A stretch of 21,753 bases of DNA from Hysterium pulicare CBS 123377 (Eukaryota; Ascomycota; Dothideomycetes; Hysteriales; Hysteriaceae): positions 1-21,753 of the forward strand of contig AJFK01000308.1 of NCBI GenBank assembly GCA_000467715.1. The letters run 5' to 3'. The notes beneath the pieces are model-generated. The model searched no databases, was not told the DNA's origin, and was given only the letters and a program-made list of their open reading frames with translations. The translations under genes were made by a program, and so were the position numbers. Of this stretch, positions 1 through 11,092 are shown in pieces. Every line of letters starts with the position of its first letter. Position 1 is the stretch's first letter.

Positions 1-148
1 GGTGCTCGAATAATTCCTGCACCCCCTGTGAAGCCTGGTTACTGAGCTCGGGCCATCAAACCCTCCAGCTGGAACTAGCACACGTGACCCAGATTCTAGG
101 CAGCCGCCAAGGCACCAGTGACTAAGCAAATTAGCGCACTCGCTTAGA

Positions 149-455
149 TATATAATGCAAACTTTCCTCGCCTTTCCTGCTCTTTTCTTCTTCATACTTG
201 TAAGTTCAAACCAAACTCCACCCCCAACTCTCAACTAACAATTGCCTCAGACCTTCTTGGGACCCTCGAGCTCAACAAGTCGGGTGGTCTATCAGTCTAT
301 CCTGCATTGCACAGCGCGGTGACGGGCTGGTATGAATCTCCTTCGGGGGCTTCACTGGGGTGAGCTCGTCCTCTTCCTTCTGTCGATGTTCTATGCTAAC
401 AGTTTTCGCAGGCAATTTTTGCTGGTCCGCTATTTTGAGCGATTCTTTTCGTTGA
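149..455 (+). ncRNA. candidate short spliced transcript (ncRNA or microprotein gene)
   Basis: No long reading frame exists here, yet two canonical fungal introns lie in tandem on the plus strand. Intron 1 is 200-250 (donor GTAAGT, branch CTAAC at 235-239, acceptor CAG). Intron 2 is 360-411 (donor GTGAGC, branch CTAAC at 396-400, acceptor CAG). Both are 51-52 nt with the branch ending 11 nt before the intron end. A TATA-like TATATAAT lies near 149-156. If it is the core promoter, the first ATG downstream is at 332. That frame crosses intron 2 without a break and stops at 453-455, giving 23 codons that begin MNLLRGLHWG and continue NFCWSAILSD. The ATG at 155 instead gives a 38-codon frame starting with a hydrophobic stretch (MQTFLAFPALFFFIL) and stopping at 320-322. 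Function unknown. It could be a non-coding RNA, a microprotein gene, or the leader of a longer transcript. The 3' end is not visible. Confidence 0.4.
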
Positions 456-1592
456 TTTCTGTGCCTTGAGCATGGGGTTGAGGAAGAGTTTTCTACTTGG
501 TGAGGTGGCTTGGTCCTGTTTACCTCAACAGCACGTCGCCTGTATGTAGTTGAATTGAATTGAATTACTACTGCAATATCTAAAAGCTAATGCTGCTGTT
601 GTGCTACTCTAGCTTCGACTTGCTCACAATTTGAAGATCTCACCTTACATATGGCGGGCATGTGAAGCACCTCAAACGGACCGCAGCTAATGAGCAGTAG
701 CCTAGCTACATCAATTCAATGCTATTAAACGTTTTCTACAGCTTAACAACAGCATCAATTCGAAACTCTTGTGGTCTTCACCAACCTCTCACAGATCCTC
801 AAAGCCTTGCCGAAAAATTTTCGCCTCGCTCGCACCGGGGCTCCCGTCATCATTGCCTGCCACCACCCACGCAAAACTTCACTTGACTTAGGGCCCAGAA
901 AGACCTTCGTGATGCGCATATGACACGACAAATACTAGAGGAACGATTTACAAGAGAATAGCTAGTTTCGCGACATCCAGCAAATTTAAACACCATACAT
1001 GGAAAGCAAAAACGGAAAATGCTCCAGTGCTACGTCGTATCGCTGAAGGGCAAAGCTGGTAGTCTCGGTCACATGTAGAAATAACACTTTATACCAGCAA
1101 GTTGCGACGCTGATGATCTTCATTGTGCTTTGTCAACCATTATGAGGAGAATGACGGATATCAACATTTCCGGAAAACCCTATGTACTCCATCAAGCTAC
1201 CTCTCATAAAGCTGAGAAATAATTTCATGTCGTGTTCCATAGCCCAAACGCGATAGGCTTGCCTGGGTTACATTAAAATATCTCACGAAGGCCAGTACAT
1301 CTTTCACCGCTGGCAATTTCTGAAATTTAGTTCAAGAAAATAACGTAATAGTTAATAAATATCTTCTTTTTTAGAATAGTACTGTCTAGTAGACCTTGGC
1401 TTAGGTTCATAGTGAGGCCATCACCTTATCTCACGGAGGCGACCTGGCTTTAAGCGTTTTCCCAAAATATCCAGATTCAATCCATCCAACTACTGCACAG
1501 CGAAGGGGTCGCCACCACTTCGCTCTCCGCTCTCCTCTCACCTACTCGCCCCCAACTCGTTCTATCCAAGCCAATTGGCCTCCTCAACAGGC
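456..1592. other. intergenic stretch without recognisable gene
   Basis: About 1.1 kb of mixed, partly A/T-rich sequence. It has no open frame of useful length on either strand, no tRNA-like cloverleaf, and no transposon termini that I can see. The right end must carry the 3' untranslated region of the minus-strand methyltransferase, whose stop is at 1593-1595. A three-copy TTGAA tract lies at 550-564. Nothing else is supported. Confidence 0.5.
550..564. repeat. short TTGAA tandem repeat (3 copies)
   Basis: Three perfect consecutive copies of the pentamer TTGAA. This is a minor microsatellite with no evident function. Confidence 0.6.
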
Positions 1593-4500
1593 TCACTTCC
1601 TCTTCCCCCAGACTCTCTGCCACTCAAAACATGCAATCGCCCCTGCCGTTTGCACGTTTAAACTCCTCGTGACGCCCACCTGTCTAATCTCTACGCACCG
1701 ATCCGCACAAGCCAGGACTTCTGCCGTAACACCCTCCTTCTCACTTCCCAGCACCAGAATGCATTTCTCCGGCAATACGTCTTCTCCCTCTTGCCCTTCT
1801 CCGAGTATCAAACTTCTATCTGTCTGCTCTACACAAATAGCTTGATACCCCTCTTTCTGCTTACCTCTCAACCATTTCGGAATCTCGGTTGGCAGCAACG
1901 CAATTATTGGGAGGTGCTTGTGGCTGGTGACAGATACGGACAGGAAGTCTTTGTGGGAGAGCGTATCCAGTGTGCGGATGGCCAGGGCTTCGAGACCGAA
2001 GATTTCGGAGACGCGAGAGAGACCACCTAAGTTATAGGGGTTGTCGATAAGGGAACCGATGAGGATGAGGGAGGTTGGGCGCTTTGTGGTGGAGGGAGAA
2101 GAAGCCTGGGCAAGGAGGGAGGACTCCCAGCTAGAGGATTTCGTTTGGAGGGGAATAGATACGGGAGCTGAGGCATCAGAGGTCGCCACTACTGCCAATG
2201 GTGTCCGAAGTTGTGGCTTAGGAGGTTTTGGTGTGCCTAAGGGTATACGTCCAGGCGGTGGATTGAACTTTGTTCTTTGATCTTCAGCCCATAATTCCTC
2301 AAAGTCCTCGAACCCGACAAGCTCACGCTCTGGAGGTTCCGTGTGCATATAGTGCCCCTGAAATATGTTGACTAAAGTATGGTCCTTGACCAAGTCCAAC
2401 TTCAACATCTGAGGTGCATATATAGGATCATTGTATTTGTCAAGGCCGCGGATATGGCTGTTAAGTGCCGCAAAGGCAGGGTTCTCAGTCAATATTGTCC
2501 ACCCTCTAGCGACGGCTGTATCCCAAACTAACGGAAAAGACCGATGAGCCTCGTGTCGAATTTGGATCCTCGGGCTTGCTGAGCACGGGATAAGGAGGGT
2601 CATCAGTCGGAGAGTGAATGCCTGCGTGGTGTCGGAGAACAACGCGACCATCACAGCTAGCTCGATAAGTGAAGCGATGAGTTTGGGGTTGGAATCTCGT
2701 TCTCTTGCAAGATCATCTAAGAGCTTTTCACGATGGTTTGGATTATGAAGGTAGATGCGAGCAATGATCCATTCAGATAGGTATCGGTATCTGGGCCAGG
2801 GCTCCAGGGACAAGACATCCATGAATACCTTCAGATACGTTCCAGCATTGGCATTTTCTTGTTTAGCGAAGCATGGCTCCGAAATAATCAGCATTGCTTG
2901 AAGCTGGAATGCTTGTTTCCATTTGCTGATGATTTGAATGGGCGGTTTCTGAGAGTGCCAAGGATGTAGCAAGCGTTCCAACAGCCGTTGGGCAACTTCG
3001 TACGGCAGCCGATTTAAGAGATCCACGACGCAAGCATATGCATACCATTCTCGCCTGCCATAATACGAAAAGTACGTTCTATGTGGAATGTACGTTTGAA
3101 GCTGCTCTGCCACAGCCGCTTCGAAAAGAAATTCGATTTTCGGCATTGGAGGGTGCTCCACGAAACGGACGAGAAAGTCTTCGACCGGAAGAATAGAGAA
3201 GATTTCGGGATAGGCAATACATGCCTTCCGAACCGCACTGGTAAGTGGTGACAGCCCAAATATTCGGCCTTCTGATAGGCGTTGAAGTTCCCCCAAAACT
3301 TTTGCCAAGAATGTCAACATTGGCTCTCCATCGCTTTCGGGACTGTTTTGACTGTCAATGCAGACTTGGATGCATTTCTGATGAAACAGTATGGCAGGTA
3401 ACTTCATCATCACCACTTTCGGATATTCCTGTACGTCCGCTTCGTCCCACAGGGCTTCGAACGAGATTAGAAGAACATCTAGACGAATGTTATTAGCCGA
3501 ATTCAACGTCTTTAGAACATAATCGCAAGCCTTTTCAAGTCCAACGCCCTGGAGATTCCTGTACCTGGTTTCCTGGAGGCTGTTGTTGAAGGCCTGAAGT
3601 GTGGATTCAGTAGAAATGTTGGCGTCATGAGAGATGTTTATCAGCTCCTTAGAAGAACCAAGAGCCCTCCACCTAGCATTCAGATCATCGTAACCAGGGA
3701 TCGAAAAGCAGACGTCGGTGGTAGTGTGCTCGAAGAATGCCATGCAATACGTAGTACACAGATCTCGAGCAGCTTCAGGCATACCTACTCTCCATGAAAC
3801 TTTGACAATTAGTTCGAGATCGCTGGCCTGAAGAAAATTAAATGAATTGGTCTCTTTTAAGCCGCAGAGAAGTCCTTTCAGGAGGTATAAATTGGAGTAA
3901 GCAAACGTGTTCCGTCGGGTCTCCAGGACATAATTTAGAATTCGACAAAGGAAGTCCCGCCTTTCAGTGGCATCGGGAATGGACTCGAAAAGATTTTGTA
4001 TTGCCCTACTAAGATTGGTACCGTGAGCGCAGACTGTTCGCTTACGAGAGCTTGAGAAGGTCTGGGTAAAGTGAGAGCCTTGTGCGGCCCAAGGTAAGAA
4101 GCCCTCAATGAAGAAACCTTGGTGTCCGGCAAGAGAAGCTTTGCCCTCATTCACGAACTGCAAGTACCAATTTCCAACGATCTTACGTATGCCGTCCTGA
4201 ATTTTATCACCCAGGGCTGCTGAAAGCATCGTCGTCATCCAAGATAGTTTTGTCGGGCAACCGGAGGCCATAGACTTAGAAAGATCTTCTAGGCAGGCTT
4301 GTACTTGGTTCGCGTACCGGTCTAGAACTATGGTTTCGAAGAGCGTGCAATACCTCTCGTAGCTCGTCTCGTATGAGCGTCGTTGGCTACAAAATAAATC
4401 CATGTGCTCCGTAACGAGGTCTTCTTTGACTGTGGATAATGACTGTCGAAGAATACCCAAGCAAAACTTGCGTTGCTCAGAGAAGCCAACGAGAAGTCCA

Positions 4501-5635
4501 GATTGCAACATTGACCAGTAACAGTCTTGTGCGAAATGCACCTGCGATGGGCCACATGTGCCTCCCTGATAGAGCCATTGAAACCACAACTTGAAGATGG
4601 CGCCGGCAGATTCGAACCTAGAGGGCTGATGAAGAAGTTCGCAGATCCTCTGCCATATTCGCTCGCTTAAGACGACTTGAGCGTCGGGTATATCAAACCT
4701 CAGGCTTTCTCCACCCAACAAGGGCATCAGTGCAGATAATGCATCGAACGATGGCGTGGCAAACTCCTTTCCACTTCCAAGAAGAGCAAGGAGACTTGTG
4801 ACTAGATTGATGGATATCGAGAGGTTCCTTTCGGAGAGCATCCAGAAGTAATACTTCATGAACTGAATGTACTTTGCGGCAGCTCGAGAGCATGATTTCA
4901 CATCTTCCGCAGATAGATGCTCATTGTCGGATATGGTAAGTCCAGGCAGGTATCGGTTCAAGAAATCTTCACTAGGAATATCGAACTGAAATTCTTCCGA
5001 TTGCATGTACAGCTGGATAATCCTAGCCAAACCGCACTCGATATGCTGAAGAATGATGTGATTTAATTCAGGGCTATTCAAACTTATCTCAGCAATCTTG
5101 CGAAGTCTTTCGGGTGACTCATCATTCGATTCTATTTCTTGAAAGAAGACTCCTGAGAGGTTCTCCAGAGCCGACACCTGAATTTACTTAGTATATTAAT
5201 CTATGTGCCAGAGGATGATCAAAAAGAATCGTGATTTAGATGTTAGCCTGGCAAGATTTAAAGTGGACTGCATGGACTGAACTCCAGCTGAAGAGAGCAT
5301 TCAAGTTTGATCGAAGCTGAATTGTAGTACCTGCATACAGCTCTGGAATACTCTTAGCCCTCGCCATATAGAGTCTATTGGGATACAGCTTGTTCAAAAT
5401 CGGATGCCATTGACAATGTGACGAAATAAGATGTAGAAAAACTCACGTCTGGACATAAGTGCGCTAGACTAATACAAATTTCCATAGACGTAAGATCTAC
5501 TGTTGCTCCCACTGATGAAGAGAACCTTTCGATAAGATCTCGAATGGCATTTGGCTGCTCTGATGGGGCGATGCGAGCGAGAAACACGTCCGAATGGAGC
5601 GTTGCCAGAGGTGAGGCCATAGTTGGATTGCCCAT
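1593..5635 (-). CDS. TRM3: Trm3/TARBP1-type tRNA (guanosine-2'-O)-methyltransferase
   Basis: Predicted to 2'-O-methylate G18 in the D-loop of tRNAs, the known role of yeast Trm3. The C-terminal ~155 residues are a SpoU (SPOUT knot) methylase domain. Motif 1 is NPYNLGGLSRVSEIFG, motif 2 is CILVLGSEKEGV and motif 3 is SLNVQTAGAIACFEW, the AdoMet knot. The remaining ~1,050 residues are helical and repeat-like, as in Trm3/TARBP1. The large exon is 5177-1593. Its first codon is GTG directly after an acceptor (TTCAG), so it is not a true start. The initiating ATG is most likely 5635-5633 in exon 1 (5635-5447). An in-frame TGA lies immediately upstream, and the exon ends in phase 0 at a GTGAGT donor. 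Joining these exons gives ~1,257 aa. The resulting 269-nt intron is far longer than others here and may hide a small exon near 5374-5331, so the N-terminal join is uncertain. Divergent from the kinesin gene. Confidence 0.88.
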
Positions 5636-6069
5636 TCAGGCTTCTAGGAATGCGGGAGGGGAAGGTTGGGTTGGCTGTGATACACGAAAACCTCATTGCA
5701 CAGTTTCTCCCACTCGAGCCACGCATCGCTCAATCGTTATCGCCGTGTCAGAGTCGTCCACGTCGTCGCAGTGAAGCGTTGGAAATAATTTTTGGTGTTG
5801 GAGTCTTGGCGCCAATCGGTGACGTCGCAATTGGACCTACCCCTGCTGGACATCTTTGTTTACGATTTTCTGTTTACGGGTTGCCGAGTCAGTGCGTTGC
5901 TTCCATCCCATCGTCCATGCACGCTCTCCTCCACCAAAGATCAAGGGAAGTCATCATCTACGTCTGCGAACTTCTCGAAGACATGGCTTTGGATCCCAGA
6001 CTGTATCGTGGTCTTCACAGCTCTTCTGCTTCAGCACCTTCCCTGCGCGCCGCCGAGCCGTATGCGTTG
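5636..6069. promoter_or_regulatory. divergent promoter region, TRM3-like / kinesin
   Basis: This 434-bp gap separates two start codons on opposite strands, so it should carry both promoters and 5' leaders. At 5809-5834 a CCAAT box (5812-5816, within GCGCCAATC) and a reversed one, ATTGG (5830-5834), flank TGACGTC (5820-5826), a CRE/bZIP-like half-palindrome. CCAAT boxes are bound by the Hap/CBC complex in fungi. Binding here is inferred from sequence only. Confidence 0.5.
5809..5834. promoter_or_regulatory. CCAAT - TGACGTC - ATTGG element
   Basis: GCGCCAATC at 5809-5817, TGACGTC at 5820-5826 and ATTGG at 5830-5834 form a near-symmetric arrangement of two inverted CCAAT boxes around a bZIP-like core. 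It lies between the divergent methyltransferase and kinesin starts, so it could serve both. Confidence 0.5.
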
Positions 6070-7945
6070 ATGGCTCCCCGCCCCACGGTGGACGATGCTG
6101 GCAATGTCAAGGTGGTTGTCAGATGCAGAGCTTTTGTCAAGAGAGGTATGTGGTTGGAAGCTTTGGTTGAAGACCAAGTAGCCCTGGCTAACTCTGCGCA
6201 GAGAAAGATAAAGGCACGCAATGTCTCATACGAATGGACCCCGCAACGCAAAAGACCACGCTTCTCGCACCATACGAATTCGATCCAACCAACGAGCGCC
6301 CCCAGTCTCGCAAAATCTACGAGGACAAAGAGTTTACATTTGACAAGTCCTTCTGGTCGCACGACGAAGCCGATCCTCATTACGCACACCAGGAGGATGT
6401 CTACAGGTCTTTCGGAGAAGAGTTTCTGGATCACAACTTTGATGGATACCACACCTGCATATTTGCCTACGGTCAGACTGGATCAGGGAAGAGTTACACG
6501 ATGATGGGCACTCCAGAACAACCAGGCCTCATTCCTCGGACTTGCGAGGAACTCTTTGAGCGAATCCAACAAGAGCCCTCTCCGAACACCAACTACCATG
6601 TTCATGTCTCTTACTTCGAGGTCTACAACGAACACGTTCGGGATCTTCTCGTTCCTCGTACCAATGCTCCCATGTTCCTCAAGATTCGCGAGTCTCAGAC
6701 GGATGGAGTATATGTTCAAGGATTGACAGAAGCTGAGGTCAAGAGCTACGCTGATGTCGAGCGGCTTATGAAGATGGGTGATTCGGTACGCCTTCTGTTA
6801 TCCTTCCTTCTAACTGTGATTTCCAAAACTTACCAGTGTAGTCCCGTACAACCGCTTCGACAAAGATGAACGATACTTCCTCCCGTTCACACGCTGTCTT
6901 CACCATCCATCTGAAACAAATTCAACATTCCCTCTTATCAGACGAAACGATTGAACGTTGTGCTCGCATGCGCCTGGTTGATCTCGCCGGTTCCGAACGC
7001 GCAAAAAGCACAGAAGCAACCGGACAACGTCTGAAAGAAGGTGGTCAAATCAACAAATCCCTTACAACTTTGGGTCGAGTTATTGCTGCCCTAGCCGATC
7101 CTCGTCGCCAGGGGAAGGGTCATCGAAGACCACGGGACGTGGTGCCATATAGGGACAGTGTGCTGACGTGGTTGCTGAAAGACAGTCTAGGGGGTAACAG
7201 CAAGACAGCTATGGTAGCCTGTATTGCTCCCGTGGACTATGAGGAGACGTTGAGCACCCTCCGTTACGCAGACCAAGCCAAGCGTATCCGCACCAAAGCA
7301 TCAGTCAATCAAGATTGTCTTTCTTCGGCTCAGCGAGATGCTCAAATTACCGAGATGGCTGAGCAGATCCGCTCACTCCAAGTCTCCGTGAACGCTGCCT
7401 CTCAACGGAAGCGCGAAGAGGCTACCGAGCTAGAGGAGTACCAGAAACAAGTTGCGAAAATGCAAAGATTAATGGAGGAGAATCGGCAGGTGTCAGAATG
7501 CAAGATTCGAGCCCTAACTAATGAGGTCGAGGACTTGAGACCGGCCAATGTGGCGCTGAGGAGTGAGATCGAAGCGCTGAGACGCCATTTAGCTCTTGCT
7601 TTAGGAGAGTTGAAGAATCCCATCATCCTACCGCCCCCACAACAAGTCACCACACCCGAATTGGAAGATATCTTGGTTGGGAAAGAAGGGTTGGCGAGAG
7701 GAATTCTCAACGTTGAAGGTGGTGGTAAAGAGAACACTTTACCACTTGCTGAAGATGATTACATGAGTGACTCTGATGATGAAGATTCAGGGTACGATGA
7801 TGGGTACGACCACGACCTGGCTGCTGAACTACAGGAACAAGCAAATGACTTCTTGAAGGATTTGGGTTTGTTCAGGAAGAAGGTCGGAGACGATTATTCT
7901 CGTTTTGGGAAGCGGGAAGCACTGGCCGAAGTTATTGCTAATTGA
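6070..7945 (+). CDS. short kinesin-3 (Unc104/KIF1-related) motor protein
   Basis: Plus-end microtubule motor of the kinesin-3 type. Exons are 6070-6145, 6202-6785 and 6842-7945, with two 56-nt introns, giving 587 aa. The motor spans about residues 13-376: [10 protein letters not shown] (13-22), P-loop GQTGSGKS (116-123), switch I NDTSSRSH (230-237) and switch [10 protein letters not shown] (265-272). A basic loop 12 insert ([10 protein letters not shown], 309-318) precedes [12 protein letters not shown] and resembles the kinesin-3 K-loop. A coiled coil follows (~387-480), then an acidic tail with a [16 protein letters not shown] cluster. No FHA or PH domain is present, whereas full Unc104 proteins run to over 1,500 residues. 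This suits the short fungal class that includes Neurospora NKIN3, linked to mitochondrial transport. I infer that cargo class. The start at 6070 fits family N-termini, although the frame stays open upstream to 5623. Confidence 0.93.
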
Positions 7946-8364
7946 AGTAAGTTGTGATGTTGACTGTCTTTACCTCTCCAAAAGTAATGTCATGTTATTA
8001 CTTAACAGATGTTGAATTCGGCTGGAAAAGTTGTTGTACTGCGGAGCTTTTGCTGTTGGAGACGTGAGGTTAGGGGATGAAGAATCATAACACTTGCATT
8101 AAGCGTTGGCGTTGGATGGGTATTGAGGCATTGGTATTGGCGGAGAAATTAGGATACCAATGTCCAGGTTTGCGTGTCGACACATGATTCTATAGTATTA
8201 AGGTCGAGGTCAAATTCAATTATGTGGATAACTTGTCTGAGAAGTCTTTGACGTCGTCTGATGCAACTGAGCTTGAGCTCGGACCATCCGTGGAATTTCA
8301 AGCCCAGCTTCGGTCCAGGCCGCAAACTTCCCAATGTCACGACCATGACATCCCCAAGGTGAAC
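7946..8364 (+). promoter_or_regulatory. intergenic: kinesin 3' end and VPS16 leader
   Basis: These 419 bp hold the kinesin 3' untranslated region and the VPS16 promoter and leader. From the ATG at 8224 the frame is open and continuous with VPS16 exon 1. A 47-residue N-terminal extension is therefore possible, but it does not look like VPS16 and is probably leader. No clear TATA or other named element seen. Confidence 0.4.
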
Positions 8365-11092
8365 ATGTCCAAACCTACTGCGAATTGGGAGAAGGTCGGC
8401 GACAGGTTCTACCGGAAAGTACAACTCTACACCGCCGTCTTTGACCAGGATTTAGAGCTAGAGAACTACAATGTAGTGGGGGCACCATACAGCGGCGCTG
8501 TAGGTAGGCTTCCACTCGTCATCTACATGCAAGACGGATACTTAATCAAGCAGCCCTATATCGCGATGAAGAGAAGCTTCAGACATACCGAGGCTCGCAG
8601 GCCGCGAAGTCGAGCATCGATATCTATAGCTGCGCGGGGAAACTGATACGGCGCATCAATGTACGCACCAAAGCATATGCACACACATGGAGCAAGGCTG
8701 ATCTGCGCAGTGGGACAAGGGCTCTATAAAGGGTTTAGGATGGTCTGAAGATGAAAAGTTGCTTGTAGTTACAGAGGATGGCACAGTACGGTGTTACTTC
8801 GACCTGCAGGGCGACTTTATTCCTTTCACCCTTGGCCACGTTGGTATGCACACAGAAACGTGCAGGATCGATGCTAACATTTATATCAGGGAGCAGACGA
8901 GCATGGTGTGCAGTCATGTAGATTCTGGTCCACGGGCTTCGTTGCCTTACTCAACAACAACCATCTCATCTCCGTATCCCGCTACGACGAACCCCGGCCA
9001 AAACTCCTCGCAGTTCCTCCCTCTGATCCAGTCATTTCTTGGTCCATAATCCCCCCCGCATATTCTTTGTCTCGGTCAGTCGAAGTTATACTAGCGATTG
9101 AGAAGACGCTTTATGTTGTCGATGCGACGGATGCGGAGGATCGAGACTTCAGCGCGGGTCCTTTCAGGCATGTTAGTGTCTCGCCAAAGGGAGAGTTTTT
9201 GGCGTTCTATACAGATGATGGAAAAGTTTGGGTAGTCAGTGGAGATTGGTCAGAGAAGCTCTCCGAATATAACTCGAGAGCTAAGACTGTGCCGAAGGAT
9301 ATGCAGTGGTGTGGAAGCAACGCTGTGGCTTTGGCTTGGGAAGATGAAGTACACTTGATTGGACCAAAGAGCGTTGCGACAAAGTAAGCTTCCGATCAAG
9401 TTTTCAGAGAAATCGCTGACCCCTCAGATACTACTACGATGCCTGGGTTCATCTTATTTCTGACGTTGACGGGCTAAGACTACTAACTAACGACGTGTGT
9501 GAATATTTACAAAAAGTACCCGGTATGCGTTTAATCTATCATCTTGATATAGTCGACTAAAGAATATGGTAGACGTGACAGAAGAAGTCTTTCGCCTGGG
9601 TTCCGAATCCCCCTCCGCAGTCCTTCTGGAAGCATCCGAACAACTTGAAAAGAAATCTCCCAAGGCCGATGATTTGATCCAACTCATTCGACCATCTCTT
9701 GCTGAGGCTGTCGACATTTGCGTTAAAGCCGCGGGTCATGAGTACAATATTCATTGGCAGAAACAACTTCTCAAAGCGGCATCATTCGGCAAATCAGTCC
9801 TTGATCTTTACAACAGTGATGATTTCGTCGATATGTGCGAAACATTACGTGTTCTGAACGCTGTGCGTTTCTATGAAATAGGACTGCCATTATCGTATGA
9901 TCAATACAAGCGCCTGACGCCTGAAAAATTGATTGAACGACTCATAAATCGACACGAGTATCTCCTCGCCCTTAGAATATCAGATTATCTCCATCTCCCA
10001 ACCGACAAGATCTACGTCCACTGGGCAAGCCAAAAAGTCCGCCACTCCAGCGCAGACGAAGAGTCTATCTGCCGTCTTATTGTGCAAAAACTACACGGCA
10101 AATCCGGCGTCTCGTTCGAGGAGATCGCGCGTGCTGCCTACGATGAAGGTCGCGCCCGCTTAGCCACCGAACTATTGAACTATGAACCCCGTGCTGGAAA
10201 ACAAGTCCCCTTACTCTTAGGTATGAAGGAAGATACTATTGCTCTAGACAAAGCGATCGAGAGCGGCGATACAGACCTCATATACCATGTTCTTCTACAC
10301 CTCCGTAAAAAGCTTCCTTTAGCATCTTTCTTTCGAGTCATCAATTCCAGACCTGTGGCCACAGCTCTAGTCGAGACCTCAGCTCTCGATCAAGACAGGG
10401 AGTTATTGAAAGATCTGTATTATCAAGATGATCGTCGCCTTGATGGGTCGAACCTCCTCCTCTCCGAAGCCCTAGATCAGAAAGATACTCATGCCGCCAT
10501 CGACAAACTCAAACTCGCTTCCAAAATCCTTCATGATTCTAAAGAGTATTCCTTCCAGCTTCGTCAACTCGACGAGGCCGCACGTTTACTCAGATTCCAG
10601 GAAACGTTTGAGAAGGATCTGGGGCCAGCAGGAGGCTCATTCGTTGGTTTGTCCATCAACGAAACTATCTTCAGTCTTATCAAGGCCAGCCATATGAAAA
10701 GAGCACAGAAAGCTCAAAGTGAGTTCAAGGTCCCCGAGAAGACTTACTGGTGGATCCGACTTCGTGCCTTGGTCGCTTCCCGGCATTGGGCCGAACTAGA
10801 AGAGATATCGAAACAGAAGAAGTCACCTATTGGATGGGAGCCTTTCTTCAACGAGATTTTAGCAGCTGGAAATACACGGGTGGCGAGCAATTTCATCCCC
10901 AAGTGTATAAACCTTCCAGTGGCAGATAGGATCGAGATGTGGGTGAAGTGTGGATTAGTTGTGAAAGCTGGGGAAGAAGCACTCAAGGCGAAAGATAGGC
11001 CGAAGCTGGAAGATCTAAGGGCGAGAGCCAGTGGAAGTGCTGCTGTGGAGTTGGAGAGAATGATAGGGATGTTGCCGCCAGTTAGGAAGTAG
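8365..11092 (+). CDS. VPS16: Vps16, core subunit of HOPS/CORVET tethering complexes
   Basis: Core subunit shared by the HOPS and CORVET complexes, which tether endosomal and vacuolar membranes before SNARE fusion. Exons are 8365-8503, 8554-8660, 8711-8839, 8890-9383, 9428-9522 and 9573-11092. Introns are 50, 50, 50, 44 and 50 nt. All joins keep frame and give 827 aa, the usual fungal length. The N-terminal half is the Vps16_N beta-propeller, with segments such as NWEKVGDRFYRKVQLYTAVF, DEEKLQTYRGSQAAKSSIDI, EDGTVRCYFDLQGDF and SRYDEPRPKLLAVPP. The helical Vps16_C domain runs from about residue 510 (AYDEGRARLATELL) to near the end and contains the Vps33-binding region in known homologues. The third intron donor is GTTGGT, which is unusual but forced by frame and family sequence. 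The ATG at 8365 is chosen because it gives the family N-terminus. Cytosolic, at vacuolar and endosomal membranes. Confidence 0.95.

Noticed and set aside
1105-1220. Box C/D snoRNA-like pair (TGATGA near 1111 and CTGA near 1212)
   Set aside because: The base before TGATGA is C rather than a purine, no terminal stem pairs the flanks, and these short boxes are common by chance.
4600-4630. tRNA T-loop-like word GGTTCGAATC on the minus strand
   Set aside because: It has no paired T-stem or cloverleaf and lies inside the coding sequence of the Trm3-like protein.
6015-6452. 145-codon minus-strand frame over the kinesin gene
   Set aside because: It is antisense to kinesin exons 1 and 2, whose protein is clear, and has no protein-like features of its own.
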